Source: an uncultured Butyricicoccus sp.
Lineage (GTDB): Bacteria > Bacillota > Clostridia > Oscillospirales > Butyricicoccaceae
Length of the DNA stretch: 12,607 nucleotides
Direction of reading: 5' to 3'
NCBI GenBank assembly: GCA_959018045.1
Contig: CAUEJN010000028.1
Coordinates: forward strand, 1-12,607
A program made the translations under genes and the position numbers. The notes under the pieces were generated by a model that saw only the letters and a program-made list of their open reading frames with translations, was not told the origin of the DNA and searched no databases. Below are positions 1 to 7,216 of the stretch, in pieces (within the stretch, counting starts at the first letter, position 1; each line of letters starts with the position of its first letter).

Positions 1-28
1 GGGTGGTCTTTTGCAGCTTTTTTCCTGT

Positions 29-712
29 TTACGCCTTGCGCACGCCCATCAGCTCGAGCGCCTGCTTGGCTGCCATCTGCTCGGCTTCCTTCTTACTCCG
101 ACCGGTGCCCTGTGCGAAAACGTTGCTGTTGAGCAGCAGTTCCATGGTGAACACCTTGGCATGATCGGGGCCGCTCTCGCCTGCCAGACGGTACTCGAGG
201 GTCTCCTGACGGTTTTTCTGCACGATCTCCTGGAGCTGGGTCTTGTAGTCGGTGAACGCGCCGCCCTTGCGCGCTTCCTCAGCCTTGCGTGGGATGAAGC
301 TGAGCACAAATGCGCGGGCAGGCTCGATACCGCCGTCGAGGTAGATTGCGCCGAGCAGTGCCTCGACCGCGTCTGCCAGGATGGACGGGCGCTGTCTGCC
401 GCCTCCCTGCTCCTCGCCGTGACCCAGGCAGATCTCCTGGTCAATGCCAAGCTCCTGGGCGATTTCATACAGCGCATGTTCACATACCACCGCCGCACGC
501 AGCTTGGTCAGCTGACCTTCGGGCAGCTCGGGGAAGTGGTTGTAAAGATAGTCGGCTGTGACAAAGCCGAGTACGGAATCGCCGAGAAACTCGAGCCGTT
601 CATTGTTCTGCAAATGCCGCATACGCTGCTCGTTGGCGTAAGACGAGTGGGTCATCGCCTTGCGAAACAGAGCCGGATTGCGGAATCGGTAGCCGATTCG
701 ATCCTGTAACAT
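29..712 (-). CDS. rnc: Ribonuclease III
   Basis: This endoribonuclease cleaves double-stranded RNA, as in rRNA precursor processing and turnover of structured mRNA, and acts as a cytoplasmic dimer. The 227-aa product has the usual length. The RNase III signature NERLEFLGDSVL is at residues 37-48 and supplies acidic metal-binding residues (E41, D45). The second acidic cluster, ADAVEALLGAIYLDGG (about 113-128), holds D114 and E117. A double-stranded RNA-binding domain fills about 154-224 and ends in the typical GxGRSKKEAEQMAAKQAL helix. The ATG follows an AAGGGA ribosome binding site at normal spacing. It is downstream of acpP in the same direction, 72 bases away, with a GC-rich stem-loop in the gap. 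In many Firmicutes smc follows rnc, but the window ends 28 bases after the stop. All catalytic residues are present. The family call is very secure; autoregulation through the leader stem is only inference. Confidence 0.97.
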   Translation of the reverse strand: MLQDRIGYRFRNPALFRKAMTHSSYANEQRMRHLQNNERLEFLGDSVLGFVTADYLYNHFPELPEGQLTKLRAAVVCEHALYEIAQELGIDQEICLGHGEEQGGGRQRPSILADAVEALLGAIYLDGGIEPARAFVLSFIPRKAEEARKGGAFTDYKTQLQEIVQKNRQETLEYRLAGESGPDHAKVFTMELLLNSNVFAQGTGRSKKEAEQMAAKQALELMGVRKA

Positions 713-754
713 AACGTTTCCCTTTCTATTTTCCTCGTATTTTTTGGATTACAA

Positions 755-778
755 GGCCGGAACCCGCAGGTCCCGGCC
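755..778. terminator. GC-rich stem-loop between acpP and rnc
   Basis: A 10-base-pair inverted repeat (GGCCGGAACC, loop CGCA, GGTCCCGGCC) sits 6 bases beyond the acpP stop. Read on the minus strand, the direction of acpP-rnc, every position pairs, with one G-U wobble. The T-run (781-786) lies on the plus-strand side and overlaps the acpP stop codon. It therefore looks like an intrinsic terminator only for plus-strand (antisense) transcription. On the minus strand it is followed by TTGTAATCC, a poor U-tract. It may be a partial terminator or attenuator, an RNA-stabilising 3' end for acpP, or a processing site in the rnc leader. The structure is directly visible; its role is not settled. Confidence 0.45.
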
Positions 779-784
779 CGTTTT

Positions 785-1021
785 TTATTCGTCGTCCTGA
801 GCGCCGATCAAATCGACCACATCTCCGATCGTTCGAATCGAGCGTGCGGCTTCCTCACCGATCTCGCCCACATCAAATTCTTCCTCCAGGGCCATCATCA
901 TCTCGACAAGATCGAGCGAATCTGCACCCAGATCTTCTTCAAAGGAAGTCTCCAGCGTGATCGTTTCCGGTTCTACACCGAACTGCTCGCTGAGCAACTC
1001 ACAAAGCCGTTCAAATACCAT
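785..1021 (-). CDS. acpP: Acyl carrier protein
   Basis: Acyl carrier protein carries growing fatty acyl chains on a phosphopantetheine arm for type II fatty acid synthesis, and it supplies acyl-ACP to PlsX. The 78-aa protein is the normal length, very acidic, and has the attachment motif GADSLDLVE with the modified serine at S35. The start is supported by a GGAGG ribosome binding site 8 bases upstream of the ATG. A strong sigma-A promoter lies just upstream (1056-1084), so acpP probably begins its own transcript with rnc. In many Firmicutes fabD and fabG lie between plsX and acpP; here they are absent and plsX is the direct upstream neighbour. Nothing in the protein suggests a specialised polyketide carrier, so the housekeeping role is the best reading. 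Confidence 0.96.
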   Translation of the reverse strand: MVFERLCELLSEQFGVEPETITLETSFEEDLGADSLDLVEMMMALEEEFDVGEIGEEAARSIRTIGDVVDLIGAQDDE

Positions 1022-1042
1022 GGTTTCGCCTCCTCACCTGTC

Positions 1043-1056
1043 TCAAGATATTTTGA
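1043..1056. promoter_or_regulatory. Palindrome at the predicted acpP transcription start (possible operator)
   Basis: TCAAGATATTTTGA is a 14-base inverted repeat with a single mismatched pair (positions 5 and 10). It abuts the -10 element of the acpP promoter, sharing base 1056, and covers the predicted start site near 1049. This is the position expected for a repressor operator. It does not match the FapR operator as I know it. Its TCAA/TTGA arms are AT-rich against a GC-rich background, so a chance palindrome is possible. Regulator identity is unknown. Confidence 0.3.
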
Positions 1057-1084
1057 TGATAGTGAGGATTTGAGCGCTTGTCAA
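1056..1084 (-). promoter_or_regulatory. Sigma-A promoter for acpP-rnc
   Basis: On the minus strand there is TTGACA (1079-1084), exactly 17 bases, then TATCAT (1056-1061). The -35 box is a perfect match and the -10 box is five of six. The start site would be near 1049, leaving a short leader of about 28 bases before the acpP ATG that includes the GGAGG ribosome binding site. The 93-base gap between plsX and acpP is the longest gap since lysS-trmH, which fits an internal promoter. Sequence-based prediction only. Confidence 0.8.
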
Positions 1085-1114
1085 CCCCTTTTGAAAAAAT
1101 TGCAAAGAGGAACT

Positions 1115-2128
1115 TTATTCAGCGGTCATGTGCTGGACGTTCTGCTCGATCGCCTCGATCATGCCGCTCTTTTTGTACTCGATCGCCTGACGGATGGCGT
1201 TCATAAACGCGGTCTCATTGGACGAGCCATGTGCCTTGATGACCGGGCGAGAAATGCCGATGAAGGGCGCACCGCCTACCGCATCCTGATCGAACAGCGA
1301 GCGGAAATCGTCCATGCCCTTCTTGCAGGCCAGATAGGCGAGCTTGGTGCCCAGGTTTGCGGTAAAGACATCCTTGATGGCTCCTGCCATGAACTTTGCA
1401 ACACCCTCGATGGTCTTGAGCATGACATTGCCCGCAAAACCGTCGCAGACAGCGACATCGCACGCGCCCAGCGGTACATCACGACCCTCGACGTTGCCGA
1501 CAAAGTTGATATGACCGGCCTCGCCTGCCGCCTTGAGCAGTGCATAGGCTTCCTTGCGCAGCGGGTCACCCTTGGAGTCCTCCGAACCGTTGTTGACCAG
1601 ACCGACACGCGGGTTTGCAATGCCCTTGATCTTCTGCATGTAGAGCGAACCCATCACGCCGAACTGTAAGAGATATTCGGGGGTGCACTCGGTGTTTGCG
1701 CCTGCATCGATCAGCAGTACCTGACCACCCTTGCAGGGCATGACCGGTGCGACCGCACCGCGGCGCACGCCCTTGATGCGCTTGCAGAACAGGGTTGCAC
1801 CCGACAGCAGCGCACCGGTCGAACCGGCGCTGACAATCGCGTCCGCCTCGCCCTTCTTGACCAGATTGAGTGCCACTGCCATGGAAGACTGCGGCTTTGC
1901 ACGCAGAACGGTGGCCGGGTCGTCGTGCATGTCTACCAGATCGGGTGCATGCAGGATGGCAATACCCGGGGTGTTCTCAGCGTTATGCGCCTTGAGCACC
2001 TCGCGAATCTTATCCTCCTGTCCGACCAGAATGATTTCCTCGTGGTAGTTCTGTGCGGCACGCACCGCACCGCAGACAACGGCCTCAGGCGCGTTGTCGC
2101 CGCCCATCGCGTCTACTGCAATCTTCAT
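1115..2128 (-). CDS. plsX: Phosphate acyltransferase PlsX
   Basis: PlsX converts acyl-ACP to acyl-phosphate, which PlsY uses to acylate glycerol-3-phosphate. This is the first step of phospholipid synthesis in most Gram-positive bacteria. The 337-aa protein has the usual length and starts with the family hallmark KIAVDAMGGDNAPE. Other conserved blocks are SAGSTGALL (100-108), GNVEGRDV (211-218), VCDGFAGNVMLK (227-238) and GGAPFIGI...IKAHGSS (285-303). It is expected to be a soluble, membrane-associated enzyme; no membrane segment is visible. Its ATG overlaps the trmFO stop codon (ATGA), so translation is probably coupled to the topA-trmFO mRNA. A GGAG element about 11 bases upstream is slightly far, consistent with coupling. 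Its substrate carrier, ACP, is encoded immediately downstream, but from a separate predicted promoter. Confidence 0.97.
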   Translation of the reverse strand: MKIAVDAMGGDNAPEAVVCGAVRAAQNYHEEIILVGQEDKIREVLKAHNAENTPGIAILHAPDLVDMHDDPATVLRAKPQSSMAVALNLVKKGEADAIVSAGSTGALLSGATLFCKRIKGVRRGAVAPVMPCKGGQVLLIDAGANTECTPEYLLQFGVMGSLYMQKIKGIANPRVGLVNNGSEDSKGDPLRKEAYALLKAAGEAGHINFVGNVEGRDVPLGACDVAVCDGFAGNVMLKTIEGVAKFMAGAIKDVFTANLGTKLAYLACKKGMDDFRSLFDQDAVGGAPFIGISRPVIKAHGSSNETAFMNAIRQAIEYKKSGMIEAIEQNVQHMTAE

Positions 2129-3438
2129 CTCAGCTCAAACTCCTTTTTCATGGTGTCGATCACTTCGAGCGCGCGCTCGGAGATTTTTGCATTTTTCTCG
2201 CGCTTGCCGCGAATCTTATAGCCCAGCGGGTCGATGATGCCAAAGTTGATGTTCATGGGCTGGAACTTTGCCACGGTCTCGTTGGAAATGTAGCGGCCGA
2301 GTGCACCGATGGCGGTCGTCGACGGGAAGTCGGGTGCGTCCTTGCCCAGAATCTTGCAGGCAGTGGCCAGACCAGCCAGGAAGCCCGAGGCGTTGGACTC
2401 CATGTATCCCTCAACACCGGTCATCTGTCCGGCAAAGCGGATACGCGGGTCGGCACGCAGGGCAAAGTTATGGTCGAGCAGACGCGGCGAGTCCAGGAAG
2501 GTGTTGCGGTGCATGACACCGTAGCGTACGAACTCGGCATTTCTCAGTGCCGGAATCATGGTAAAGATGCGCTTCTGCTCGCCCCACTTGAGGTGGGTCT
2601 GGCAGCCAACCAGATTGTACAGGCTGCCCTGCGCGTTGTCGCGGCGCAGCTGAAGTACAGCATAGGGGTCGCGTCCGGTCTTGGGGTCGGGCAGACCGAC
2701 CGGCTTCAAGATGCCGAAGAGCAGGGTGTCGTGTCCGCGGCGTGCATTGACCTCGATGGGCATGCAGCCCTCAAAAACCAGCTTGTCCTCAAAGCCGTGC
2801 ACCTCAGCCTCTTCGGCTGTGGTCAGTGCTTCCCAGAACGCGTCGAACTCCTCGCGGGTAAACGGACAGTTGATGTAGTCCGGGGTACCCTTGTCGTAGC
2901 GTGATGCAAAATATGCGTGCTCCATGTCGATGGACTCGAATGTCACGATGGGCGCTGCCGCGTCGAAAAAGTGCAGGAAATCACCGCCGACACGGGCATG
3001 GATGGCATCGAACAGCGCGTCCGAGGTCAACGGGCCGGTTGCCACGATGACTTCTCCCTCAGTGGGCAGTTCGGTCACCTCGCCGGGTACGACCGTGATA
3101 TTGGGATGGTTTCGGATGTGCTCGGTGACGCGGCGTGCAAAGGCTTCACGGTCAACCGCGAGCGCACCGCCCGCTTCGACCTGGGTCTCGTCCGCGCAGC
3201 GCACGACCAGACCGCCCAGACGGCGCAGCTCTTCCTTGAGCAGGCCGGATGCGTTGGTCAGCTCGTTCGAGCGCAGCGAATTGGAGCAGACCAGCTCGGC
3301 AAAGTCCGCCGAATGGTGCGCCGGGGTCATCTTGTCGGGCTTCATCTCGTGGAGCTCGACCGGGATGCCGCGCTCAGCCAGCTGCCAAGCTGCCTCGCAG
3401 CCAGCCAGACCTGCTCCGATTACTGTCACTTTGTTCAT
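2125..3438 (-). CDS. trmFO: Methylenetetrahydrofolate-tRNA (uracil-54-C5) methyltransferase TrmFO
   Basis: TrmFO makes 5-methyluridine at position 54 of tRNA using methylene-tetrahydrofolate and FAD, the Gram-positive alternative to SAM-dependent TrmA. The 437-aa product has the family length. An N-terminal FAD-binding Rossmann motif VIGAGLAGCEAAWQLAERG (6-24) is followed by the conserved SADFAELVCSNSLRS block with C51. A second conserved cysteine, C225, lies in VFEGCMPIE. These correspond to the two cysteines implicated in catalysis in the Bacillus enzyme. The C-terminal part holds FAGQMTGVEGYMESNASG (335-352) and FQPMNINFGIIDPL. The ATG overlaps the topA stop (ATGA) and has GGAGG 4 bases upstream; its own stop overlaps the plsX start. 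The order dprA-topA-trmFO is the same as in Bacillus subtilis. Confidence 0.97.
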   Translation of the reverse strand: MNKVTVIGAGLAGCEAAWQLAERGIPVELHEMKPDKMTPAHHSADFAELVCSNSLRSNELTNASGLLKEELRRLGGLVVRCADETQVEAGGALAVDREAFARRVTEHIRNHPNITVVPGEVTELPTEGEVIVATGPLTSDALFDAIHARVGGDFLHFFDAAAPIVTFESIDMEHAYFASRYDKGTPDYINCPFTREEFDAFWEALTTAEEAEVHGFEDKLVFEGCMPIEVNARRGHDTLLFGILKPVGLPDPKTGRDPYAVLQLRRDNAQGSLYNLVGCQTHLKWGEQKRIFTMIPALRNAEFVRYGVMHRNTFLDSPRLLDHNFALRADPRIRFAGQMTGVEGYMESNASGFLAGLATACKILGKDAPDFPSTTAIGALGRYISNETVAKFQPMNINFGIIDPLGYKIRGKREKNAKISERALEVIDTMKKEFELR

Positions 3439-5873
3439 ACTTCCTCCGTCTCCGCCTTCTTCGTGGTCTTGCGGGTGGTTTTCTTCGGTTCCTCACCCTC
3501 AGCCGCTGCCTTCTTGGTCGTCCGACGGGTGGTCTTCTTGGGCTCTTCGCCCTCGACCGTCTCAGCCTTCTTGGTCGTCTTGCGGGTGGTCTTCTTCTTG
3601 GGTTCTTCGCCCTCAGCAGCCTCGGCCTTCTTGGTGGACTTTTTCTTCTTGGTCTTCTTCTCGGCTTCTTCGGCTTCCTTTGCCGCTGCGCGCTCTGCCG
3701 CCTTGGCTGCACGTGCTTCACGGCGCTGACGGTTCTTTTCAGCCTCCTCAGGCGATACGCCTTCCTTGACCAGCTCCTTATAGGTACAGCCCTCGCGCAG
3801 GCATACATCGGTGACTTCCTTGGAGTCGCGGTCGGTGTGGCGGAACAGCGACGAGTCGCAGATCGGACACTTAGTCTTGAGCGGCTTATCCCAGGTGATA
3901 AACTGGCAGGTCGGGTAGGTCTCGCACGAGTAGTAGACGTAGCCGCGTGCGGACTTTTTCTTAACCACCTTCGCGCCGCAGGTCGGACAGGATGCACCGG
4001 TGTCCTCGCTCATAGGCTTGGTGTTGGTGCACTCCGGGAAGCCCGGACAAGCCAGAAACTTGCCGAATCTGCCCGACTTAATGACCATCTTACGGCCACA
4101 CTTCTCGCAGACAACATCGGTTTCCTCGTCCGGAATCTTGATGCGGGTCTTGTCCAGATCCTTCTCGGCCTGCTCAAGCGCACCGGCAAAGCCATCATAG
4201 AAGGTGTGCAGCAGCTGCACATAAGCGACCTTACCGGCCTCGACCTCGTCGAGCTGGTTTTCCATATTTGCGGTGAACTCGTAGTCGGCCACCGACTTGA
4301 ATTTATCGACCAGCAGGCCAGTGACGCCCTCGCCCAGCGGGGTCGGACGCAGGCTGCGGTTTTCCTTGCTGACATAATCGCGGTCAATGATGGTCGCGAT
4401 GGTCGGTGCGTAGGTAGACGGACGGCCGATGCCCTTCTCCTCCATCGCACGGATGAGCGAAGCCTCGGTGTAGCGTGCGGGCGGCTGGGTGAAGTGCTGC
4501 GCCGGGTCGATCTTGTCCGCCGTCAGGCTGTCGCCCTCATCAAATGCGGGCAGCGGCTTGCCGGACTCGCTCTTTTCACCCTTCTCACCCTGCTTGTCAT
4601 CGTCGGTGCTCTCCTCGTAGACCGCAGTAAAGCCCGGGAAGGCAACGGTATGACCGGATGCACGGAAAATATGTCCTTCGCTCGTGATATCAGCCGAAAT
4701 GGTATCCAGAATTGCGTCTGCCATCTGGCAGGCAACAAAGCGCGACCAGATGAGCTTATAGAGCTTGTACTGGTCAGGGGTCAGCTGATCGCGTACTGCA
4801 TCAGGCTCAATCTCAACATTAGACGGACGAATGGCTTCGTGTGCGTCCTGTGCGGCCCCCTTGGTCTTGAACACACGCGGCTTGCCCGGATAGAACTGCT
4901 CACCGTAGCGCTTCTGAATGTACGCAGCAGCGGCAGCAGTTGCCTCGTCGGACAGACGGAGCGAGTCGGTACGCATGTAGGTAATCAGACCGGTCAGACC
5001 GTACTCACCGCCCAGCTCAACGCCTTCGTACAGCTCCTGCGCCACGCTCATGGTGCGTCTGGGCACCATATTGAGCTTGCGCGATGCTTCCTGCTGCAAG
5101 GTGGATGTCGTAAACGGAGGTGCAGCAGACTTTTTCTTCTTGCCCTTCTTGATGGTAGACACGAGGAACGGCTTGCCGGTGACCTCGTCCACAATCTTGC
5201 GGGTCTGTTCCTCGTTTTTCAGCTCGACCTTGCCGTCGGGCTCGCCATAATAGCGCGCGGTGAAGGTACCGCCTGCCTGTGTGCGCAGAACGGCCTCGAT
5301 CGACCAGTATTCCTCGGGCTGGAAGGCACGGATTTCCTGCTCACGATCGACAACCAGACGGGTTGCGACCGACTGGACACGTCCAGCTGACAGACCGCGC
5401 TTGACCTTGCGCCACAGGAAGGGCGACAGACGATAGCCAACGATGCGGTCCAGAATGCGGCGCGCCTGCTGCGCGTCGACCAGATCGACATCGATATCGC
5501 GCGGATGCTCGATACCGTAGTGCACGCCCTTCTTGGTGATCTCGTTGAAGGTCACGCGCTTGTATTCTCCGTCCTTGAGATTCAACAGGCTCTTGAGATG
5601 CCAGGAAATCGCCTCACCCTCACGGTCGGGGTCGGTCGCCAGATAAACAAAGTCTGCTTCCTTGGCAGCCTTGCGCAGTTCGGAGATGATTTTATCTTTT
5701 CCCTCAATGGGGCCGTATTCCGGTTCAAAATCGTGCTCGAGATCAACACCCATGGTCTTTCTCGGCAGGTCACGCAGATGTCCCATCGAGGCTTTGACTA
5801 CATAGTCGCCGCCCAGATACTTGCCAATGGTCTTTGCCTTGGCCGGGGACTCTACGATTACCAGTTTGGACAT
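3435..5873 (-). CDS. topA: DNA topoisomerase I (type IA)
   Basis: This enzyme relaxes negatively supercoiled DNA by cutting one strand through a tyrosine. I start it at 5873 (812 aa) because MSKLVIVESPAKAKTIGKYL is the canonical N-terminus and GGAGGA lies 5 bases before that ATG. A TTG at 5936 would extend it 21 residues into the dprA stop region and is unlikely. The TOPRIM domain has E8 and the TDPDREGE motif (D81, D83). The active-site tyrosine is Y299 in LITYMRTDS. Three four-cysteine zinc ribbons follow at about 589-615, 629-656 and 669-696. From about 700 the tail is charged and coiled, then becomes a Lys/Thr/Ala repeat region (747-812) resembling a histone H1 tail. It lies 59 bases after dprA and overlaps trmFO by 4. 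The gene is intact. Confidence 0.97.
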   Translation of the reverse strand: MSKLVIVESPAKAKTIGKYLGGDYVVKASMGHLRDLPRKTMGVDLEHDFEPEYGPIEGKDKIISELRKAAKEADFVYLATDPDREGEAISWHLKSLLNLKDGEYKRVTFNEITKKGVHYGIEHPRDIDVDLVDAQQARRILDRIVGYRLSPFLWRKVKRGLSAGRVQSVATRLVVDREQEIRAFQPEEYWSIEAVLRTQAGGTFTARYYGEPDGKVELKNEEQTRKIVDEVTGKPFLVSTIKKGKKKKSAAPPFTTSTLQQEASRKLNMVPRRTMSVAQELYEGVELGGEYGLTGLITYMRTDSLRLSDEATAAAAAYIQKRYGEQFYPGKPRVFKTKGAAQDAHEAIRPSNVEIEPDAVRDQLTPDQYKLYKLIWSRFVACQMADAILDTISADITSEGHIFRASGHTVAFPGFTAVYEESTDDDKQGEKGEKSESGKPLPAFDEGDSLTADKIDPAQHFTQPPARYTEASLIRAMEEKGIGRPSTYAPTIATIIDRDYVSKENRSLRPTPLGEGVTGLLVDKFKSVADYEFTANMENQLDEVEAGKVAYVQLLHTFYDGFAGALEQAEKDLDKTRIKIPDEETDVVCEKCGRKMVIKSGRFGKFLACPGFPECTNTKPMSEDTGASCPTCGAKVVKKKSARGYVYYSCETYPTCQFITWDKPLKTKCPICDSSLFRHTDRDSKEVTDVCLREGCTYKELVKEGVSPEEAEKNRQRREARAAKAAERAAAKEAEEAEKKTKKKKSTKKAEAAEGEEPKKKTTRKTTKKAETVEGEEPKKTTRRTTKKAAAEGEEPKKTTRKTTKKAETEEV
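3438..3635 (-). repeat. Tandem repeats encoding the basic C-terminal tail of TopA
   Basis: The last 66 residues of TopA are three imperfect copies plus a partial fourth of a unit like TKKAETVEGEEPKKTTRRT. Units are 20, 19 and 18 residues long, beginning at residues 747, 767 and 786, with the partial copy at 804-812. Each combines an acidic EGEEP turn with a KKTTRKTTKKA basic run. At DNA level the same phrases recur (for example the reverse complement of ttcttcgccctc). The repeats can expand or shrink by slippage, so tail length may vary between strains. Such tails bind DNA non-specifically in other proteins; that role here is inference. Confidence 0.8.
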
Positions 5874-5878
5874 AGTAT

Positions 5879-5884
5879 TCCTCC
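5879..5884 (-). promoter_or_regulatory. Ribosome binding site deciding the topA start
   Basis: GGAGGA on the minus strand ends 5 bases before the ATG at 5871-5873. The same sequence would be coding under the longer TTG start, where no comparable site exists. Together with the canonical MSKLVIVESP N-terminus it fixes the start of topA. Confidence 0.85.
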
Positions 5885-5932
5885 ACTCATGTGTTTCTAT
5901 CGGAAACGGGGCACAAATGCCCGCGAAAATGT

Positions 5933-7213
5933 TCAAAAGTTAAGGGTTCTGCACAGGCTGCACCGTCCGCCCTTGTGCTGGGCAATACCGTCTAGTTCGA
6001 GCAGCACCAATGCTGCCGCGACCTCAGAGGCCGGCAGGCCGGTGGCCTCGCTGACCGCGTCGACCGTGTCTGCGCCCGATGCGATTGCCTCGGCAACCGC
6101 ACGCTCGCTGCCGCTCAGTCCCTCTGGAAAGCGCGGCTTGTCTGCCTTGGGCGGCTGCGTTTTGGGCAGCAGCTCGGGAATCTTCAGCGGTTTCGGTGGT
6201 TCGGTCTGGTGCTCCGGCTCGGGTTCTTTCCGATGCCGGATGACCTGATAGGGCCGCACGGGCTGATCGCCCCAGGCACTGCCCTTGTGATCGTCCCGCA
6301 GCCATACCGTGCGCACGATCTTTGCGCTGGGCTTCTGGCGCAGCATGGGCGCAAGCGCGTCCACAATGTCCATCGGACCGGTCACTAGCCGGGCGCACTC
6401 GTCGCGAATCAGGCGATTACAGCCCGCCGAGCTCGGCACATCCAGCGGTCCGGGCACAGCAAAGACCTCCCTTCCCTGCGCAAAAGCCTGTCGGGCAGAG
6501 ATGAGCGCACCCGAGTGCAGCGGAGCCTCGACAATCAGTGTCGCCGCGGCCAGTCCGCTCATGATACGGTTTCGGATGGGAAAACGGAAGCCTTCGTTTG
6601 CCGTACCGGGCGGGTTCTCACTGATGACCGCACCGGCCAGCATGATATCGCCCATCAGATACTTGTTTTCGGGCGGATAACACAGGTCCACACCGCCTGC
6701 CAGCACGGCAACCGTCGTGCCGTCGGCTTTGAGGCAGCCGCGATGCGCTGCGGTATCAATGCCGCGTGCCATACCCGAAATCACGGTAAATCCGGCCTTG
6801 GCCAGCGCCGCGCCGAAGCGCTCTGCCATGCGCAGACCGTAAGCCGAACACGACCGCGTCCCGACGATGGTCACGCCCGGTGCGCGGTCAAAATCGGGCA
6901 GTGTTCCCCGGACGTACAGCACAGCGGGTGGATCGGCGATCTCACGCAGGCGGTCAGGGTAAGCACTGTCCTCTATGGTGATGATTTGAATTTTCTTTTG
7001 CTCGCAGACGCGCAGAATGTCCTCTGCGCGGGAGAGATCCTTGTCGCACAGCGCGTTGATCTGACGGGGTTTGAGTCCGGTCTGCATGAGCTGTTCACGC
7101 GTCGCACCGTACAAAAATTCCGGTGTGCCGAACGAGGTGGTCAGCTTGCGGATGGTCTCGGCGCCCAGATCGTCCCGGGTGGTCAGCCACAGCCAGTATA
7201 CGCGCTTTGACAT
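5933..7213 (-). CDS. dprA: DNA processing protein DprA (Smf)
   Basis: DprA binds incoming single-stranded DNA during natural transformation and loads RecA; it is also kept in bacteria not known to be competent. The 426-aa protein has an N-terminal helical (SAM-like) part (1-85) and the central Rossmann-like DprA fold with IVGTRSCSAYG (116-126), SGMARGIDTAAHRG (146-159), AGGVDLCYPPEN (172-183), FPIRNRIMSGL (211-221) and GCNRLI (264-269). A Pro/Lys-rich linker follows (about 315-362), then a C-terminal winged-helix domain (about 366-425). The protein is somewhat long for the family because of this linker. A strong GGAGGA site precedes the ATG and lies inside the last codons of the upstream methyltransferase gene, only 3 bases separating the two genes. 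topA follows, as in Bacillus. All motifs look intact, so it should be functional. Confidence 0.96.
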   Translation of the reverse strand: MSKRVYWLWLTTRDDLGAETIRKLTTSFGTPEFLYGATREQLMQTGLKPRQINALCDKDLSRAEDILRVCEQKKIQIITIEDSAYPDRLREIADPPAVLYVRGTLPDFDRAPGVTIVGTRSCSAYGLRMAERFGAALAKAGFTVISGMARGIDTAAHRGCLKADGTTVAVLAGGVDLCYPPENKYLMGDIMLAGAVISENPPGTANEGFRFPIRNRIMSGLAAATLIVEAPLHSGALISARQAFAQGREVFAVPGPLDVPSSAGCNRLIRDECARLVTGPMDIVDALAPMLRQKPSAKIVRTVWLRDDHKGSAWGDQPVRPYQVIRHRKEPEPEHQTEPPKPLKIPELLPKTQPPKADKPRFPEGLSGSERAVAEAIASGADTVDAVSEATGLPASEVAAALVLLELDGIAQHKGGRCSLCRTLNF

Positions 7214-7216
7214 GGT

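Noticed and set aside
1085..1114. Possible plsX terminator (CCTCTTT/AAAGGGG)
   Set aside because: Seven pairs with a wobble, a long loop and no U-tract after it. It overlaps the region just upstream of the acpP -35 box and is probably chance.
3249..5390. 713-codon open frame on the plus strand
   Set aside because: It lies opposite topA and trmFO, is leucine/arginine-rich without recognisable motifs, and arises because the GC-rich minus-strand codons leave the complementary frame free of stops. The minus-strand frames have full family motifs.
5909..5922. Small hairpin GGGCA/TGCCC in the dprA-topA gap
   Set aside because: Only 5 base pairs, and no U-tract on the transcribed strand; too weak to call a terminator.
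5871..5936. Longer topA product starting at a TTG at 5936
   Set aside because: The extension overlaps the dprA stop and lacks its own ribosome binding site. The ATG at 5873 has GGAGGA and the canonical N-terminus.
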